From positions 1 through 64,000 of the forward strand of contig JAJOZX010009451.1 of the NCBI GenBank assembly GCA_023014485.1: a stretch of DNA of 64,000 nt. Reading direction: 5' to 3'. A program made the translations under genes and the position numbers. This document shows positions 37,001 through 47,687 of the stretch, one piece after another; position 1 is the stretch's first letter; every line of letters begins with the position of its first letter. The DNA comes from Bathynomus jamesi (lineage: Eukaryota > Arthropoda > Malacostraca > Isopoda > Cirolanidae). The notes beneath the pieces are model-generated. The model had not been told where the DNA came from. It did no database searches and was given only the letters and a program-made list of their open reading frames with translations.

Positions 37001-40000
37001 TGGCGTCTAGTACTCGCACTGCCAACCTGTTATTCATAAAGGACAGGAACTCTGGTGTCAATTTCTTGGTTGATACCGGAGCGTCAGTCAGTGCATTCCC
37101 TCAAAAATCTGGTCATACGCACTCGGAATCTCCGCCTCTATACGCTGCTAACGGTTCACGCATACCCACGTACGGTACTCAGTCGCGTGAACTAAACTTG
37201 GGCCTTCACCGATCCTTCAAGTGGATTTTCATCTGTGCTCAAGTGCAGCATCCCATAATCGGCGCTGACTTCCTCCAGCATTTCAAACTCCTGGTGGATC
37301 TTAACAAGCGACGCTTATGCGACCAGGCCACACTGCTTTCTGTTCTTGCCAAACAGGTTGCCCTTCCGGACGCCTCGAACTCTGCACTTTCCCTCGTTCC
37401 CCCTAATTCCATGTACCAGTGCCTTTTCCAACGATATCCAGGAATTCTTCAACCTATGCAGATGGGTGATACCATTAAGCACACCATTACCCATCACATT
37501 ACAACAAAAGGTCCCCCTGTGTTTGCAAAACCCAGACGTCTTGCCCCGGACAAACTGAAAGCTGCCAAATCGGAATTCCAGCTTATGATAGATCTTGGGA
37601 TAATAAGACCTTCCAAAAGCAGTTGGTCCTCTCCCCTACACCTGGTCCAGAAGAAGTCAGGAGACTGGAGACCATGTGGGGATTACCGGTTTTTGAATTC
37701 GACAACCATCCCGGACCGATATCCGGTACCAAATGTCCAAGACTTTACTTCTCTTCTCCACGGCAAATCTATCTTCAGTAAAATAGATCTCGTTAAGGCT
37801 TTCCACCACATTCCCGTAGAGCCTTCGATATTCCCAAGACTGCAGTTTGTACACCATTTGGGTTATTCGAATTTGTGAAGATGCCGTTCGGGCTACGGAA
37901 TGCTGCGCAAACCTTTCAGAGGTTTATAGATGAGGTCACCAGAGGCTTAGACTTTGTTTATGCCTACATCGATGATTTGCTTGTGGCCAGCTCAACGGAA
38001 GAGGAACATAAGGAACATCTTTCACTCCTCTTTCAACGCTTAGAACAATACGGTGTTACTATTAATGCATCTAAGTGTGTGTTTGCACAGCCAACCTTGG
38101 AATTTCTTGGTCACACGATTTCGCAGCACGGAATTACCCCCCTTCAGGACAAGTGTGAAGTGATAAAAAATTACCCTATGCCAAATAATCAGCGTGAGTT
38201 ACGTCGGTTTCTAGGTTTGGTAAATTATTACCACAAGTTCATTAAAAACTGTGCCAGTGTTCTTGCTCCTCTACACGCTATGATCACACACAAACGCAAG
38301 GTAACGAAATTGTTATGGTGTAGCGATAGTTTACAGGCGTTCGACAATGCCAAAAATGCTATCAATAGTGCATTGTCTTTGTCATTTCCTATCAGTGATG
38401 CCCCCCTAACTCTGACGGTCGATGCATCAGATGTTGCGATCGGTGGAGTGTTGGAACAAACCATTAACGGTCAACAAGCACCCATCGCGTTTTACTCGAA
38501 AAAGCTGCAGCCAGCCCAAACGCGTTATAGTGCTTTCGGACGTGAACTTCTTGCTATTTACTTAAACGTGAAGCATTTTCAACATTTCCTTGAAGGCCGA
38601 GAGTTTTGTGTTTTTACCGACCACAAACCTTTGGTCACTGTCTTCAATAAAACAGCTGTAACCACTCTCCCAGAGTCATCAGGCAACTCGATTATATCTC
38701 GCAATTTACCACAGATATCCGCCACATCAAAGGTGTCTTGAACACTCCAGCGGATGCACTTTCAAGAATAGAGATTACTTCTGTTACCCTCAGCTCTACA
38801 CTGTGGAATGCTATTGCACAGGATCAAGATAAGGATACGGAACTACAAGACCTGCTCAGAGAAGACTCCACTCACTCACTTTCCCTCAAGAAAATGAGTA
38901 TGCCAGGATTGTCTGTGCCCCTCTATTGCGACGTATCAACAGCTGCTATTCGCCTTTATGTCCCTCCATGTCACAGACAAGCAGTCTTCACGGATCTTCA
39001 TAACCCCTCCCATCCTGGTATCCGTGCTTCGCAACACCTGGTTACCTCTCGCTTTGTTTGGCCCTCGATGCGGAAGGATGTCAAACATTGGACCAAAACG
39101 TGCCTTGCCTGCCAGCGTGCCAAAGTCCAAAGGCACACAGGTCCCCCTTTGACGCATTTCCGCCCCCATCCCAGCGATTTGAGGTAATTCATGTAGACAT
39201 TGTTGGCCCTCTTCCAGTGATTCAAGGCCAACGTTATCTGCTCACCTGTCTCGACCGCTTTTCCAGATGGCCTGAAGCCATCCCACTTTCTGATATCCAA
39301 GCGGACACTGTTGCAAGAGCCTTTCTTCATGGATGGGTATCAAGATTTGGATTGCCGACAAAAGTCATCACTGACCAAGGTCGCCAATTTGAGTCTTCGC
39401 TTTGGAAGAAGTTTACCAGCTTGTTGGGTACAGTACATGCGCATACCTGTGCGTATCATCCGCAAGCTAACGGCCTCGTCGAACGCTTCCATCGCCAGCT
39501 GAAGTCATCCCTTATGTGTCACGAAGACTCCCATTGGATGGATAAGCTTCCACTCGTTTTGCTTGGTATTCGCTCTGCATTTAAGAGTGATCTGAAGACT
39601 ACAGCGGCTGAACTAGTCTATGGAACAACACTGCGGCTACCAGGTGGCTACTTCACTGCAGGGGATAAGTCATGCGATCCTACGGAATTCGCTCAAACAC
39701 TTTCCTCTCACATGCAGTCCCTTCAGCCTGTTCCCCCTCGATTGACTAGCCAACAGAACATCTTTGTTTCCCCAGCCCTCCAATCTTGCACCCACGTTTT
39801 CGTTCGTGTACCTCTCCCAAAACGGCCTCTCCAATGTCCATATGACGGGCCCTATGAAGTTCTCCGACGTACGCGCAAATCATTTCTCATCCAGCGCGGT
39901 TCCAAGGTCGACAAGGTTTCTATCGATCGTCTTAAGCCTGCGTTTTTGGAATCAACCTTAAGCGAGGTACATGTAGCTACCAAAAAGGTCCATGGGAAAT

Positions 40001-40023
40001 CTGTGTCGTTCGGAACTCTTTGA
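36949..40023 (+). pseudogene. pol: Pol polyprotein, copy 5, three single-base deletions
   Basis: Protease and the first half of RT are open to 37878. One G is lost at about 37827 (ccttcgatattccc), between the first catalytic Asp of RT and YIDD. One A is lost at about 38651 (caataaaacagc) in RNase H, and one C at about 39139 (cacacaggtcccc) between the integrase zinc finger and its catalytic core. Each loss shortens a run of identical bases by one. All other motifs match copy 6. Confidence 0.9.
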
Positions 40024-40046
40024 ACTTCCTCTCTGGTGGGGGAGTG

Positions 40047-40510
40047 TGTAGTGAATACTCTTATTTTAGTTTCAAGTTAAATGTTAATTTTACCATCTTG
40101 AATTTCGGAATAGTATAAATTCATTTTAAATTAGTTACCCCATTATAATTCAATTGTGAACCACATTAATACTAATTTTATGTATACTATATTATTTTAT
40201 TGTATGTAAACATAATTAATTATATATCACAATTGTCAGTTAATTATTTATATTCAAATATTTATTTTAATCTAATACCATGTCCATTTTACAAATAAAC
40301 AATAGAAAACCAAGGGTTATATTTTCCACTTTTGGTACTGTCGCAGTTTCGCCTAACGGACTCAATACGGCTAGTGAGATAATCACTGGTTGGCACTTAA
40401 CTAGCGGCAGTGCTTATGGCTACATCATCCAGGTTAACCTATACCGGATAGATGCGCTACGGTCCCAAGCCGTAGCTTGCCTAGGCCAACGACGACGACG
40501 TAAACCAACA
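40047..40510 (+). repeat. 3' LTR of copy 5
   Basis: 464 bp, uninterrupted, with C in cctaggCcaacg. Confidence 0.93.
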
Positions 40511-42711
40511 CTATGATCGACATTTCAGTGAAATTTTACGTCGATTTTTGAATTACTTTGGCATTATATTGTTGAAAACAGTAGATAAAGCAGTTTTTTA
40601 TCAATAGTTTCTTATTCGAATGAAAAATACTGAAAAAGATAAGTTTATGTTTTTATAAGAAAATTGCACAAAAAGTGTTCAAAACACGGAGGAAATCACT
40701 TTTTGGTACAAAATTTTCATTTCATTAACATCGAATTTTAGTGGTAATTTTGGACGATTTTTGTCTAGTTTTCGATATATATTGTACAAAACTATAAACT
40801 AAAGCACATTATAGCCAAAAATTACTAATTCCAGGTAATATTTTGAAAAAAATTCAACCGTATAGATGTTAATTTTATAGTCCCATTTTCATTTCTAAAT
40901 CTAAAACTAGGCTAAATGATGCGATTTTTAAGCTAAAATTTGCGTAGTATTTAATGTTGGTATATATCATTTCATGAATTTCATTCACTTTTACAATATT
41001 TTAGGGCTATATTAAAGATTGTCTAAAAATTGGATCATAAAACATGGAAAAAATCGACTTTTTTATTTTCCATAATTTTTTTTTTTTTTTGCCTTACTAT
41101 GAATCGACAATTTCAGTGAAATTTTACGTCGATTTTTGAATTACTTTGGCATTATATTGGTTGAAAAACAGTAAGATAAAGCAGTTTTTTTATCATAACC
41201 ACTTCTTATTCGAATGAAAAATAATGAGAAAGATAGTTTATGTTTTATCCTAAGAAATTGCACAAAAAGTGCTCAAAACACGGAGAAAATCACTTTTTGG
41301 TACAAAATTTTCATTTCATTAAATCGAATTTTAGTGAAATGTTTGGACGATTTTTTCTAGTTTCGATATATATTGGTACAAACTTAAACTAAAGCACATT
41401 ATAGCCAAAAATTACTAATTCCAGTTTTAATATTTTGAAAAAAATTCAACCGTATAGATGTTTGATTTATAGTCCCTTTTCATTTCTAAATCTAAAACTA
41501 GGCTAAATGTTGCGATTTTTAAGCTAAAATTTGCGTAGTATTTAATGTTGGTATATATCATTTCATGAATTTCATTCACTTTTACAATATATTAGGGCTA
41601 TATTAAAGATATAAACTATAAACTAAAGCACATTATAGTCAAAAATTACTAATTCCAGTTAAATATTTTGAAAAAAATTCAACCGTATAGATGTTAATTT
41701 ATAGTCCCATTTTCATTTCTAAATCTAAAAATAGGCTAAATGATCGATTTTTAAGCTAAAATTTGCGTAGTATTTAATGTTGGTATATATCATTTCACGA
41801 ATTTCATTCACTTTTACAATATTTTAGGGCTACATTAAAGATTGTCTAAAAATTGGATCTTAAAACATGGAAAAAATCGACTTTTTCCAGTAATTTTTTG
41901 CCTTACTATGATCGACATTTCAGTGAAATTTTACGTCGATTTTTGAATTACTTTGGCATTATATTGTTGAAAACAGTAAGATAAAGCAGTTTTTTATCAA
42001 TAGCTTCTTATTCGAATGAAAAATACTGAAAAAGATAAGTTTTTTATCATAAGAAAATTGCACAAAAAGTGCTCAAAACACGGAGAAAATCACTTTTTGG
42101 TACAAAATTTTCATTTCATTAACATCGAATTTTAGTGAAATTTTGACGATTTTTGTCTAGTTTTCGATATATATTGTACAAAACTATAAACTAAAGCACA
42201 TTATAGCCAAAAATTACTAATTCCAGTTAAATATTTTGAAAAAAATTCAACCGTATAGATGTTAATTTATAGTCCCATTTTCATTTCTAAATCTAAAACT
42301 AGGCTAAATGATGCGATTTTTAAGCTAAAATTTGCGTAGTATTTAATGTTGGTATATATCATTTCATGAATTTCATTCACTTTTACAATATTTTAGGGCT
42401 ATATTAAAGATATAAACTATAAACTAAAGCACATTATAGCCAAAAATTACTAATTCCAGTTAAATATTTTGAAAAAAATTCAACCGTATAGATGTTAATT
42501 TATAGTCCCATTTTCATTTCTAAATCTAAAAATAGGCTAAATGATCCGATTTTTAAGCTAAAATTTGTGTAGTATTTAATGTTGGTATATATCATTTCAC
42601 GAATTTCATTCACTTTTACAATATTTTAGGGCTACATTAAAGATTGTCTAAAAATTGGATCTTAAAACATGGAAAAAATCGACTTTTTCCAGGAATTTTT
42701 TGCCTTACTAT
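40511..42711. repeat. AT-rich satellite array, block 6 (with a noisy patch)
   Basis: 2201 bp, no gene. Truncated-unit junctions lie near 41608 and 42411. Between about 41061 and 41480 there are many insertions and deletions, including a 15-base T run at 41076-41090 where other units have six T, duplicated G and A bases near 41159-41168, and extra bases near 41199. The rest of the block is clean. Confidence 0.94.
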
Positions 42712-42778
42712 TGTAGTGAATACTCTTATTTTAGTTTCAAGTTAAATGTTAATTTTACCATCTTGAATTTCGGAATAG

Positions 42779-42785
42779 TATAAAT
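42779..42785 (+). promoter_or_regulatory. TATA-like element in the copy 6 LTR
   Basis: The string tataaat lies 68 bases into the LTR, preceded by ggaatag. It is at a plausible position for an RNA polymerase II promoter in U3. The surroundings are AT-rich, so the match alone is weak; its conservation in all copies follows from recent duplication. Confidence 0.4.
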
Positions 42786-42958
42786 TCATTTTAAATTAGT
42801 TACCCCATTATAATTCAATTGTGAACCACATTAATACTAATTTTATGTATACTATATTATTTTATTGTATGTAAACATAATTAATTATATATCACAATTG
42901 TCAGTTAATTATTTATATTCAAATATTTATTTTAATCTAATACCATGTCCATTTTACA

Positions 42959-42964
42959 AATAAA
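42959..42964 (+). promoter_or_regulatory. Putative poly(A) signal in the copy 6 LTR
   Basis: A perfect AATAAA at LTR base 248, near the switch from AT-rich to balanced composition, at a fitting distance downstream of the TATA-like site to define the end of R. The same site occurs in the 3' LTR, where it would act. Confidence 0.45.
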
Positions 42965-43120
42965 CAATAGAAAACCAAGGGTTATATTTTCCACTTTTGG
43001 TACTGTCGCAGTTTCGCCTAACGGACTCAATACGGCTAGTGAGATAATCACTGGTTGGCACTTAACTAGCGGCAGTGCTTATGGCTACATCATCCAGGTT
43101 AACCTATACCGGATAGATGC

Positions 43121-43141
43121 GCTACGGTCCCAAGCCGTAGC
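43121..43141 (+). other. 7-bp stem hairpin in the LTR right half
   Basis: gctacgg and ccgtagc are perfectly complementary around the 7-base loop tcccaag. It is present in every LTR here, including type II. A role in RNA packaging or reverse transcription is conceivable but not shown. Confidence 0.45.
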
Positions 43142-43177
43142 TTGCCTAGGTCAACGACGACGACGTAAACCAACAAT

Positions 43178-43195
43178 TGGTGACCCCGGAGCTGG
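43178..43195 (+). other. Primer-binding-like site, copy 6
   Basis: Starts two bases after the LTR end with TGGTGACCCCGGAG. TGG is complementary to the universal CCA end of tRNA, and the position is right for minus-strand priming. I do not assign the tRNA species. The equivalent sites start at 3419, 12545, 20855, 29109, 36004, 50306, 56007 and 63128. Confidence 0.75.
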
Positions 43196-43215
43196 ATTAC
43201 CCCTTTTACCCGAAT

Positions 43216-43294
43216 GACTAGGACTAGACTGTAATGTCGTTCGTGCCCATCACCCCCTTCACCCGAGCGACTAGGACCAGACTGTAATGTCGCT
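43216..43294 (+). repeat. Two 53-bp repeats in the gag leader (type I)
   Basis: A full 53-bp unit starting gactaggactag at 43216 is followed by a partial unit from 43269, diverging after tgtcgctcgtgccc. The units contain cgttcgtgcccatcacccc, a pyrimidine-rich stretch. They lie between the primer-binding site and the gag start, where packaging or translation signals are usual. Type II elements have four units here. Confidence 0.8.
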
Positions 43295-43409
43295 CGTGCC
43301 CTCTGCCCCTCACCCCTGCCCGTGCGCTCTGTGCCTGCGCTCGTCTCAACCTCCACTCCTTCGTTGGTAACCTGTCGTCTTGCTTGTACGTCAGCAAGCA
43401 TAGGAGAAG

Positions 43410-44174
43410 ATGCCTGACGACGCTGGTGCCATCTCCCACTTGAGCGTAAAGCTCCCCGTCTTCTGGCCGGGTGATCCATTTATTTGGTTCCACCAAGTGG
43501 AAACACAATTCAACTTGGGAAGGATCACCGCTAGCAGGACGAAATACGATCATGTTTTGTCCTCTCTACCAGCGAGCATCATCTCTGAAGTCCGTGACGT
43601 CATCGTGTCTACTTCCACGAGTGAGGACCCATACAACGATCTGAAGTCTGCCATCCTGTGCCGCACCACTGTCTCCGAGCGTGAGAAAGTACATCAGTTA
43701 ATCTCAAAAGAAGAACTTGGAGACCGTAAGCCCACTCAAATGCTGAGGGCTATGCAGTGCGCTCTAGGCGAACGCGCACAAACCTTCGATAAGGACATCT
43801 TTAGACAGTTGTTCTTGCAGAAACTTCCTCCATCAGCTCAGCGTGTCTTGGCCACTATGGATCCTGCTACTCCAGTTGATAAACTAGCAGAAACTGCCGA
43901 CAAAGTAGTGGAGATTGACACAGCTCCGGTCAACAACGTGAACACACAATTGGAACTGGAGTTGAAAGTGAAAGAGTTAAGTCAACAACTCAACCACGTT
44001 TGTTCTCTGCTACAAAATCAACGGCAAAGAAGCCATTCTCGGTCAAGATTTACGAAGAGGCATCGTTCGAGTTCCGGGAAGATCTGCTTCTACCACTCAA
44101 AATTTGGAAGGAAGGCTAGGAAGTGCATCTCCCCTTGCAATTTTTCGTCGGAAAACCCCAGCAGCGAGTCCTAA
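43410..44174 (+). CDS. gag: Gag polyprotein, copy 6
   Basis: 254 codons. Gag forms the cytoplasmic particle that packages the element RNA. The N-terminal part has [18 protein letters not shown] (residues 14-31), the pattern of gag proteins of many invertebrate Gypsy elements. A helical stretch rich in Leu, Glu and Lys follows (about 178-204, likely coiled coil), then a basic Arg/Ser tract (about 205-224). The end has C226-x2-H229-x9-C239-x3-C243, a variant zinc-finger arrangement instead of the usual CCHC knuckle. The start ATG is the first in this frame after the leader, in the context gaagATGcc. The stop lies inside the pol frame, so pol is probably made by -1 frameshifting or reinitiation. 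Identification rests on position and motif pattern. Confidence 0.9.
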   Translation: MPDDAGAISHLSVKLPVFWPGDPFIWFHQVETQFNLGRITASRTKYDHVLSSLPASIISEVRDVIVSTSTSEDPYNDLKSAILCRTTVSEREKVHQLISKEELGDRKPTQMLRAMQCALGERAQTFDKDIFRQLFLQKLPPSAQRVLATMDPATPVDKLAETADKVVEIDTAPVNNVNTQLELELKVKELSQQLNHVCSLLQNQRQRSHSRSRFTKRHRSSSGKICFYHSKFGRKARKCISPCNFSSENPSSES

Positions 44175-47100
44175 TGGCGTCTAGTACTCGCACTGCCAAC
44201 CTGTTATTCATAAAGGACAGGAACTCTGGTGTCAATTTCTTGGTTGATACCGGAGCGTCAGTCAGTGCATTCCCTCAAAAATCTGGTCATACGCACTCGG
44301 AATCTCCGCCTCTATACGCTGCTAACGGTTCACGCATACCCACGTACGGTACTCAGTCGCGTGAACTAAACTTGGGCCTTCACCGATCCTTCAAGTGGAT
44401 TTTCATCTGTGCTCAAGTGCAGCATCCCATAATCGGCGCTGACTTCCTCCAGCATTTCAAACTCCTGGTGGATCTTAACAAGCGACGCTTATGCGACCAG
44501 GCCACACTGCTTTCTGTTCTTGCCAAACAGGTTGCCCTTCCGGACGCCTCGAACTCTGCACTTTCCCTCGTTCCCCCTAATTCCATGTACCAGTGCCTTT
44601 TCCAACGATATCCAGGAATTCTTCAACCTATGCAGATGGGTGATACCATTAAGCACACCATTACCCATCACATTACAACAAAAGGTCCCCCTGTGTTTGC
44701 AAAACCCAGACGTCTTGCCCCGGACAAACTGAAAGCTGCCAAATCGGAATTCCAGCTTATGATAGATCTTGGGATAATAAGACCTTCCAAAAGCAGTTGG
44801 TCCTCTCCCCTACACCTGGTCCAGAAGAAGTCAGGAGACTGGAGACCATGTGGGGATTACCGGTTTTTGAATTCGAGAACCATCCCGGACCGATATCCGG
44901 TACCAAATGTCCAAGACTTTACTTCTCTTCTCCACGGCAAATCTATCTTCAGTAAAATAGATCTCGTTAAGGCTTTCCACCACATTCCCGTAGAGCCTTC
45001 GGATATTCCCAAGACTGCAGTTTGTACACCATTTGGGTTATTCGAATTTGTGAAGATGCCGTTCGGGCTACGGAATGCTGCGCAAACCTTTCAGAGGTTT
45101 ATAGATGAGGTCACCAGAGGCTTAGACTTTGTTTATGCCTACATCGATGATTTGCTTGTGGCCAGCTCAACGGAAGAGGAACATAAGGAACATCTTTCAC
45201 TCCTCTTTCAACGCTTAGAACAATACGGTGTTACTATTAATGCATCTAAGTGTGTGTTTGCACAGCCAACCTTGGAATTTCTTGGTCACACGATTTCGCA
45301 GCACGGAATTACCCCCCTTCAGGACAAGTGTGAAGTGATAAAAAATTACCCTATGCCAAATAATCAGCGTGAGTTACGTCGGTTTCTAGGTTTGGTAAAT
45401 TATTACCACAAGTTCATTAAAAACTGTGCCAGTGTTCTTGCTCCTCTACACGCTATGATCACACACAAACGCAAGGTAACGAAATTGTTATGGTGTAGCG
45501 ATAGTTTACAGGCGTTCGACAATGCCAAAAATGCTATCAATAGTGCATTGTCTTTGTCATTTCCTATCAGTGATGCCCCCCTAACTCTGACGGTCGATGC
45601 ATCAGATGTTGCGATCGGTGGAGTGTTGGAACAAACCATTAACGGTCAACAAGCACCCATCGCGTTTTACTCGAAAAAGCTGCAGCCAGCCCAAACGCGT
45701 TATAGTGCTTTCGGACGTGAACTTCTTGCTATTTACTTAAACGTGAAGCATTTTCAACATTTCCTTGAAGGCCGAGAGTTTTGTGTTTTTACCGACCACA
45801 AACCTTTGGTCACTGTCTTCAATAAAAACAGCTGTAACCACTCTCCCAGAGTCATCAGGCAACTCGATTATATCTCGCAATTTACCACAGATATCCGCCA
45901 CATCAAAGGTGTCTTGAACACTCCAGCGGATGCACTTTCAAGAATAGAGATTACTTCTGTTACCCTCAGCTCTACACTGTGGAATGCTATTGCACAGGAT
46001 CAAGATAAGGATACGGAACTACAAGACCTGCTCAGAGAAGACTCCACTCACTCACTTTCCCTCAAGAAAATGAGTATGCCAGGATTGTCTGTGCCCCTCT
46101 ATTGCGACGTATCAACAGCTGCTATTCGCCTTTATGTCCCTCCATGTCACAGACAAGCAGTCTTCACGGATCTTCATAACCCCTCCCATCCTGGTATCCG
46201 TGCTTCGCAACACCTGGTTACCTCTCGCTTTGTTTGGCCCTCGATGCGGAAGGATGTCAAACATTGGACCAAAACGTGCCTTGCCTGCCAGCGTGCCAAA
46301 GTCCAAAGGCACACCAGGTCCCCCTTTGACGCATTTCCGCCCCCATCCCAGCGATTTGAGGTAATTCATGTAGACATTGTTGGCCCTCTTCCAGTGATTC
46401 AAGGCCAACGTTATCTGCTCACCTGTCTCGACCGCTTTTCCAGATGGCCTGAAGCCATCCCACTTTCTGATATCCAAGCGGACACTGTTGCAAGAGCCTT
46501 TCTTCATGGATGGGTATCAAGATTTGGATTGCCGACAAAAGTCATCACTGACCAAGGTCGCCAATTTGAGTCTTCGCTTTGGAAGAAGTTTACCAGCTTG
46601 TTGGGTACAGTACATGCGCATACCTGTGCGTATCATCCGCAAGCTAACGGCCTCGTCGAACGCTTCCATCGCCAGCTGAAGTCATCCCTTATGTGTCACG
46701 AAGACTCCCATTGGATGGATAAGCTTCCACTCGTTTTGCTTGGTATTCGCTCTGCATTTAAGAGTGATCTGAAGACTACAGCGGCTGAACTAGTCTATGG
46801 AACAACACTGCGGCTACCAGGTGGCTACTTCACTGCAGGGGATAAGTCATGCGATCCTACGGAATTCGCTCAAACACTTTCCTCTCACATGCAGTCCCTT
46901 CAGCCTGTTCCCCCTCGATTGACTAGCCAACAGAACATCTTTGTTTCCCCAGCCCTCCAATCTTGCACCCACGTTTTCGTTCGTGTACCTCTCCCAAAAC
47001 GGCCTCTCCAATGTCCATATGACGGGCCCTATGAAGTTCTCCGACGTACGCGCAAATCATTTCTCATCCAGCGCGGTTCCAAGGTCGACAAGGTTTCTAT

Positions 47101-47200
47101 CGATCGTCTTAAGCCTGCGTTTTTGGAATCAACCTTAAGCGAGGTACATGTAGCTACCAAAAAGGTCCATGGGAAATCTGTGTCGTTCGGAACTCTTTGA
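44123..47200 (+). CDS. pol: Pol polyprotein, copy 6 (protease-RT-RNase H-integrase)
   Basis: 1025 codons open from a GTG at 44123; the frame itself opens just after a TAG upstream, and the true N-terminus depends on how ribosomes enter from gag. Aspartic protease: VDTGAS at 41-46. Reverse transcriptase: first catalytic Asp at 280 (FSKIDL), FGLRNA at 314-319, YIDD at 340-343, conserved FLGLVNYY at 421-428. RNase H: acidic residues D492 (TVDAS), E533 (GREL), D558 (FTDHKP) and D603 (PADALSR). Integrase: H685-x3-H689 and C719-x2-C722 zinc finger, then D751, D810 and E846, with 35 residues between the last two. A GPY/F motif with [10 protein letters not shown] lies at 964-973; no chromodomain follows. 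One substitution unique to this copy changes Thr to Arg at 252 (LNSRTI), near the RT palm. The enzyme set copies element RNA into DNA and inserts it in the genome. Confidence 0.96.
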   Translation: MHLPLQFFVGKPQQRVLMASSTRTANLLFIKDRNSGVNFLVDTGASVSAFPQKSGHTHSESPPLYAANGSRIPTYGTQSRELNLGLHRSFKWIFICAQVQHPIIGADFLQHFKLLVDLNKRRLCDQATLLSVLAKQVALPDASNSALSLVPPNSMYQCLFQRYPGILQPMQMGDTIKHTITHHITTKGPPVFAKPRRLAPDKLKAAKSEFQLMIDLGIIRPSKSSWSSPLHLVQKKSGDWRPCGDYRFLNSRTIPDRYPVPNVQDFTSLLHGKSIFSKIDLVKAFHHIPVEPSDIPKTAVCTPFGLFEFVKMPFGLRNAAQTFQRFIDEVTRGLDFVYAYIDDLLVASSTEEEHKEHLSLLFQRLEQYGVTINASKCVFAQPTLEFLGHTISQHGITPLQDKCEVIKNYPMPNNQRELRRFLGLVNYYHKFIKNCASVLAPLHAMITHKRKVTKLLWCSDSLQAFDNAKNAINSALSLSFPISDAPLTLTVDASDVAIGGVLEQTINGQQAPIAFYSKKLQPAQTRYSAFGRELLAIYLNVKHFQHFLEGREFCVFTDHKPLVTVFNKNSCNHSPRVIRQLDYISQFTTDIRHIKGVLNTPADALSRIEITSVTLSSTLWNAIAQDQDKDTELQDLLREDSTHSLSLKKMSMPGLSVPLYCDVSTAAIRLYVPPCHRQAVFTDLHNPSHPGIRASQHLVTSRFVWPSMRKDVKHWTKTCLACQRAKVQRHTRSPFDAFPPPSQRFEVIHVDIVGPLPVIQGQRYLLTCLDRFSRWPEAIPLSDIQADTVARAFLHGWVSRFGLPTKVITDQGRQFESSLWKKFTSLLGTVHAHTCAYHPQANGLVERFHRQLKSSLMCHEDSHWMDKLPLVLLGIRSAFKSDLKTTAAELVYGTTLRLPGGYFTAGDKSCDPTEFAQTLSSHMQSLQPVPPRLTSQQNIFVSPALQSCTHVFVRVPLPKRPLQCPYDGPYEVLRRTRKSFLIQRGSKVDKVSIDRLKPAFLESTLSEVHVATKKVHGKSVSFGTL
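44153..44159 (+). promoter_or_regulatory. Candidate -1 frameshift heptamer in the gag/pol overlap
   Basis: In the gag frame the codons gaa aac ccc give A AAC CCC, which fits the formal X XXY YYZ rule for -1 slippage, in the 52-base overlap and 15 bases before the gag stop. C in the Y position is not the usual choice, and I see no obvious pseudoknot downstream, so support is weak. The same bases occur in all copies except 3, which has lost one C here. Confidence 0.3.
44394..44400 (+). other. placeholder-free note: no feature asserted in pol body
   Basis: Within the protease region nothing beyond the coding frame is seen here; the candidate frameshift heptamer lies upstream at 44153-44159 and is described as a separate entry. 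Confidence 0.05.
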
Positions 47201-47211
47201 ACTTCCTCTCT

Positions 47212-47223
47212 GGTGGGGGAGTG
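47212..47223 (+). other. Polypurine tract, copy 6
   Basis: ggtgggggagtg directly abuts the 3' LTR and would prime plus-strand DNA synthesis. It is identical in every complete copy, at 7451, 16578, 24882, 33106, 40035, 54445 and 60038. Confidence 0.8.
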
Positions 47224-47687
47224 TGTAGTGAATACTCTTATTTTAGTTTCAAGTTAAATGTTAATTTTACCATCTTGAATTTCGGAATAGTATAAATTCA
47301 TTTTAAATTAGTTACCCCATTATAATTCAATTGTGAACCACATTAATACTAATTTTATGTATACTATATTATTTTATTGTATGTAAACATAATTAATTAT
47401 ATATCACAATTGTCAGTTAATTATTTATATTCAAATATTTATTTTAATCTAATACCATGTCCATTTTACAAATAAACAATAGAAAACCAAGGGTTATATT
47501 TTCCACTTTTGGTACTGTCGCAGTTTCGCCTAACGGACTCAATACGGCTAGTGAGATAATCACTGGTTGGCACTTAACTAGCGGCAGTGCTTATGGCTAC
47601 ATCATCCAGGTTAACCTATACCGGATAGATGCGCTACGGTCCCAAGCCGTAGCTTGCCTAGGCCAACGACGACGACGTAAACCAACA
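47224..47687 (+). repeat. 3' LTR of copy 6
   Basis: 464 bp, uninterrupted, with C in cctaggCcaacg. It is followed by CTAT and the satellite text gatcgac. Confidence 0.95.

Larger units (their letters stand above)
35538..40510 (+). mobile_element. Ty3/Gypsy LTR retrotransposon copy 5 (type I)
   Basis: 5' LTR 35538-36001, primer-binding-like site from 36004, purine tract 40035-40046, 3' LTR 40047-40510; CTAT at 35534-35537 and 40511-40514. Length 4973 bp, exactly copy 6 minus three single bases in pol. The leader reads ctgtaatgtcg at about 36056, as in copies 6 and 8, where copies 1 and 2 have ctgtaacgtcg. There is no mariner-type insertion. Confidence 0.95.
42712..43175 (+). repeat. 5' LTR of copy 6
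   Basis: 464 bp, TG...CA. The AT-rich left half holds the likely promoter and poly(A) signal, and the right half a short hairpin at 43121-43141. It differs from the 3' LTR of the same copy by T/C in cctaggTcaacg. Confidence 0.95.
42712..47687 (+). mobile_element. Ty3/Gypsy LTR retrotransposon copy 6 (type I, gag and pol frames open)
   Basis: The reference copy for this window: 4976 bp with 5' LTR 42712-43175, primer-binding-like site from 43178, leader with two 53-bp repeats, gag 43410-44174, pol 44123-47200, purine tract 47212-47223 and 3' LTR 47224-47687. CTAT flanks it at 42708-42711 and 47688-47691. Domain order protease-RT-RNase H-integrase with a GPY/F end is that of Ty3/Gypsy (Metaviridae). 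No env-like frame follows pol; only 11 bases separate the stop from the purine tract. It is the only copy here that could encode both proteins. Whether it is active cannot be told from sequence. Confidence 0.97.

Noticed and set aside
43121..43141. Self-cleaving ribozyme or rho-independent terminator at the LTR hairpin
   Set aside because: The stem is only 7 bp. The conserved hammerhead strings were not seen nearby, and a bacterial-type terminator has no meaning in this context.
44394..44400. A second slippery heptamer inside the copy 6 protease region
   Set aside because: Nothing supports one there. The near-zero-confidence entry at this position in the feature list should be disregarded; the only candidate is at 44153-44159.
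47201..47223. An env gene that would make this an endogenous retrovirus
   Set aside because: Only 11 bases lie between the pol stop and the purine tract in copy 6, and no other copy has extra coding sequence there.
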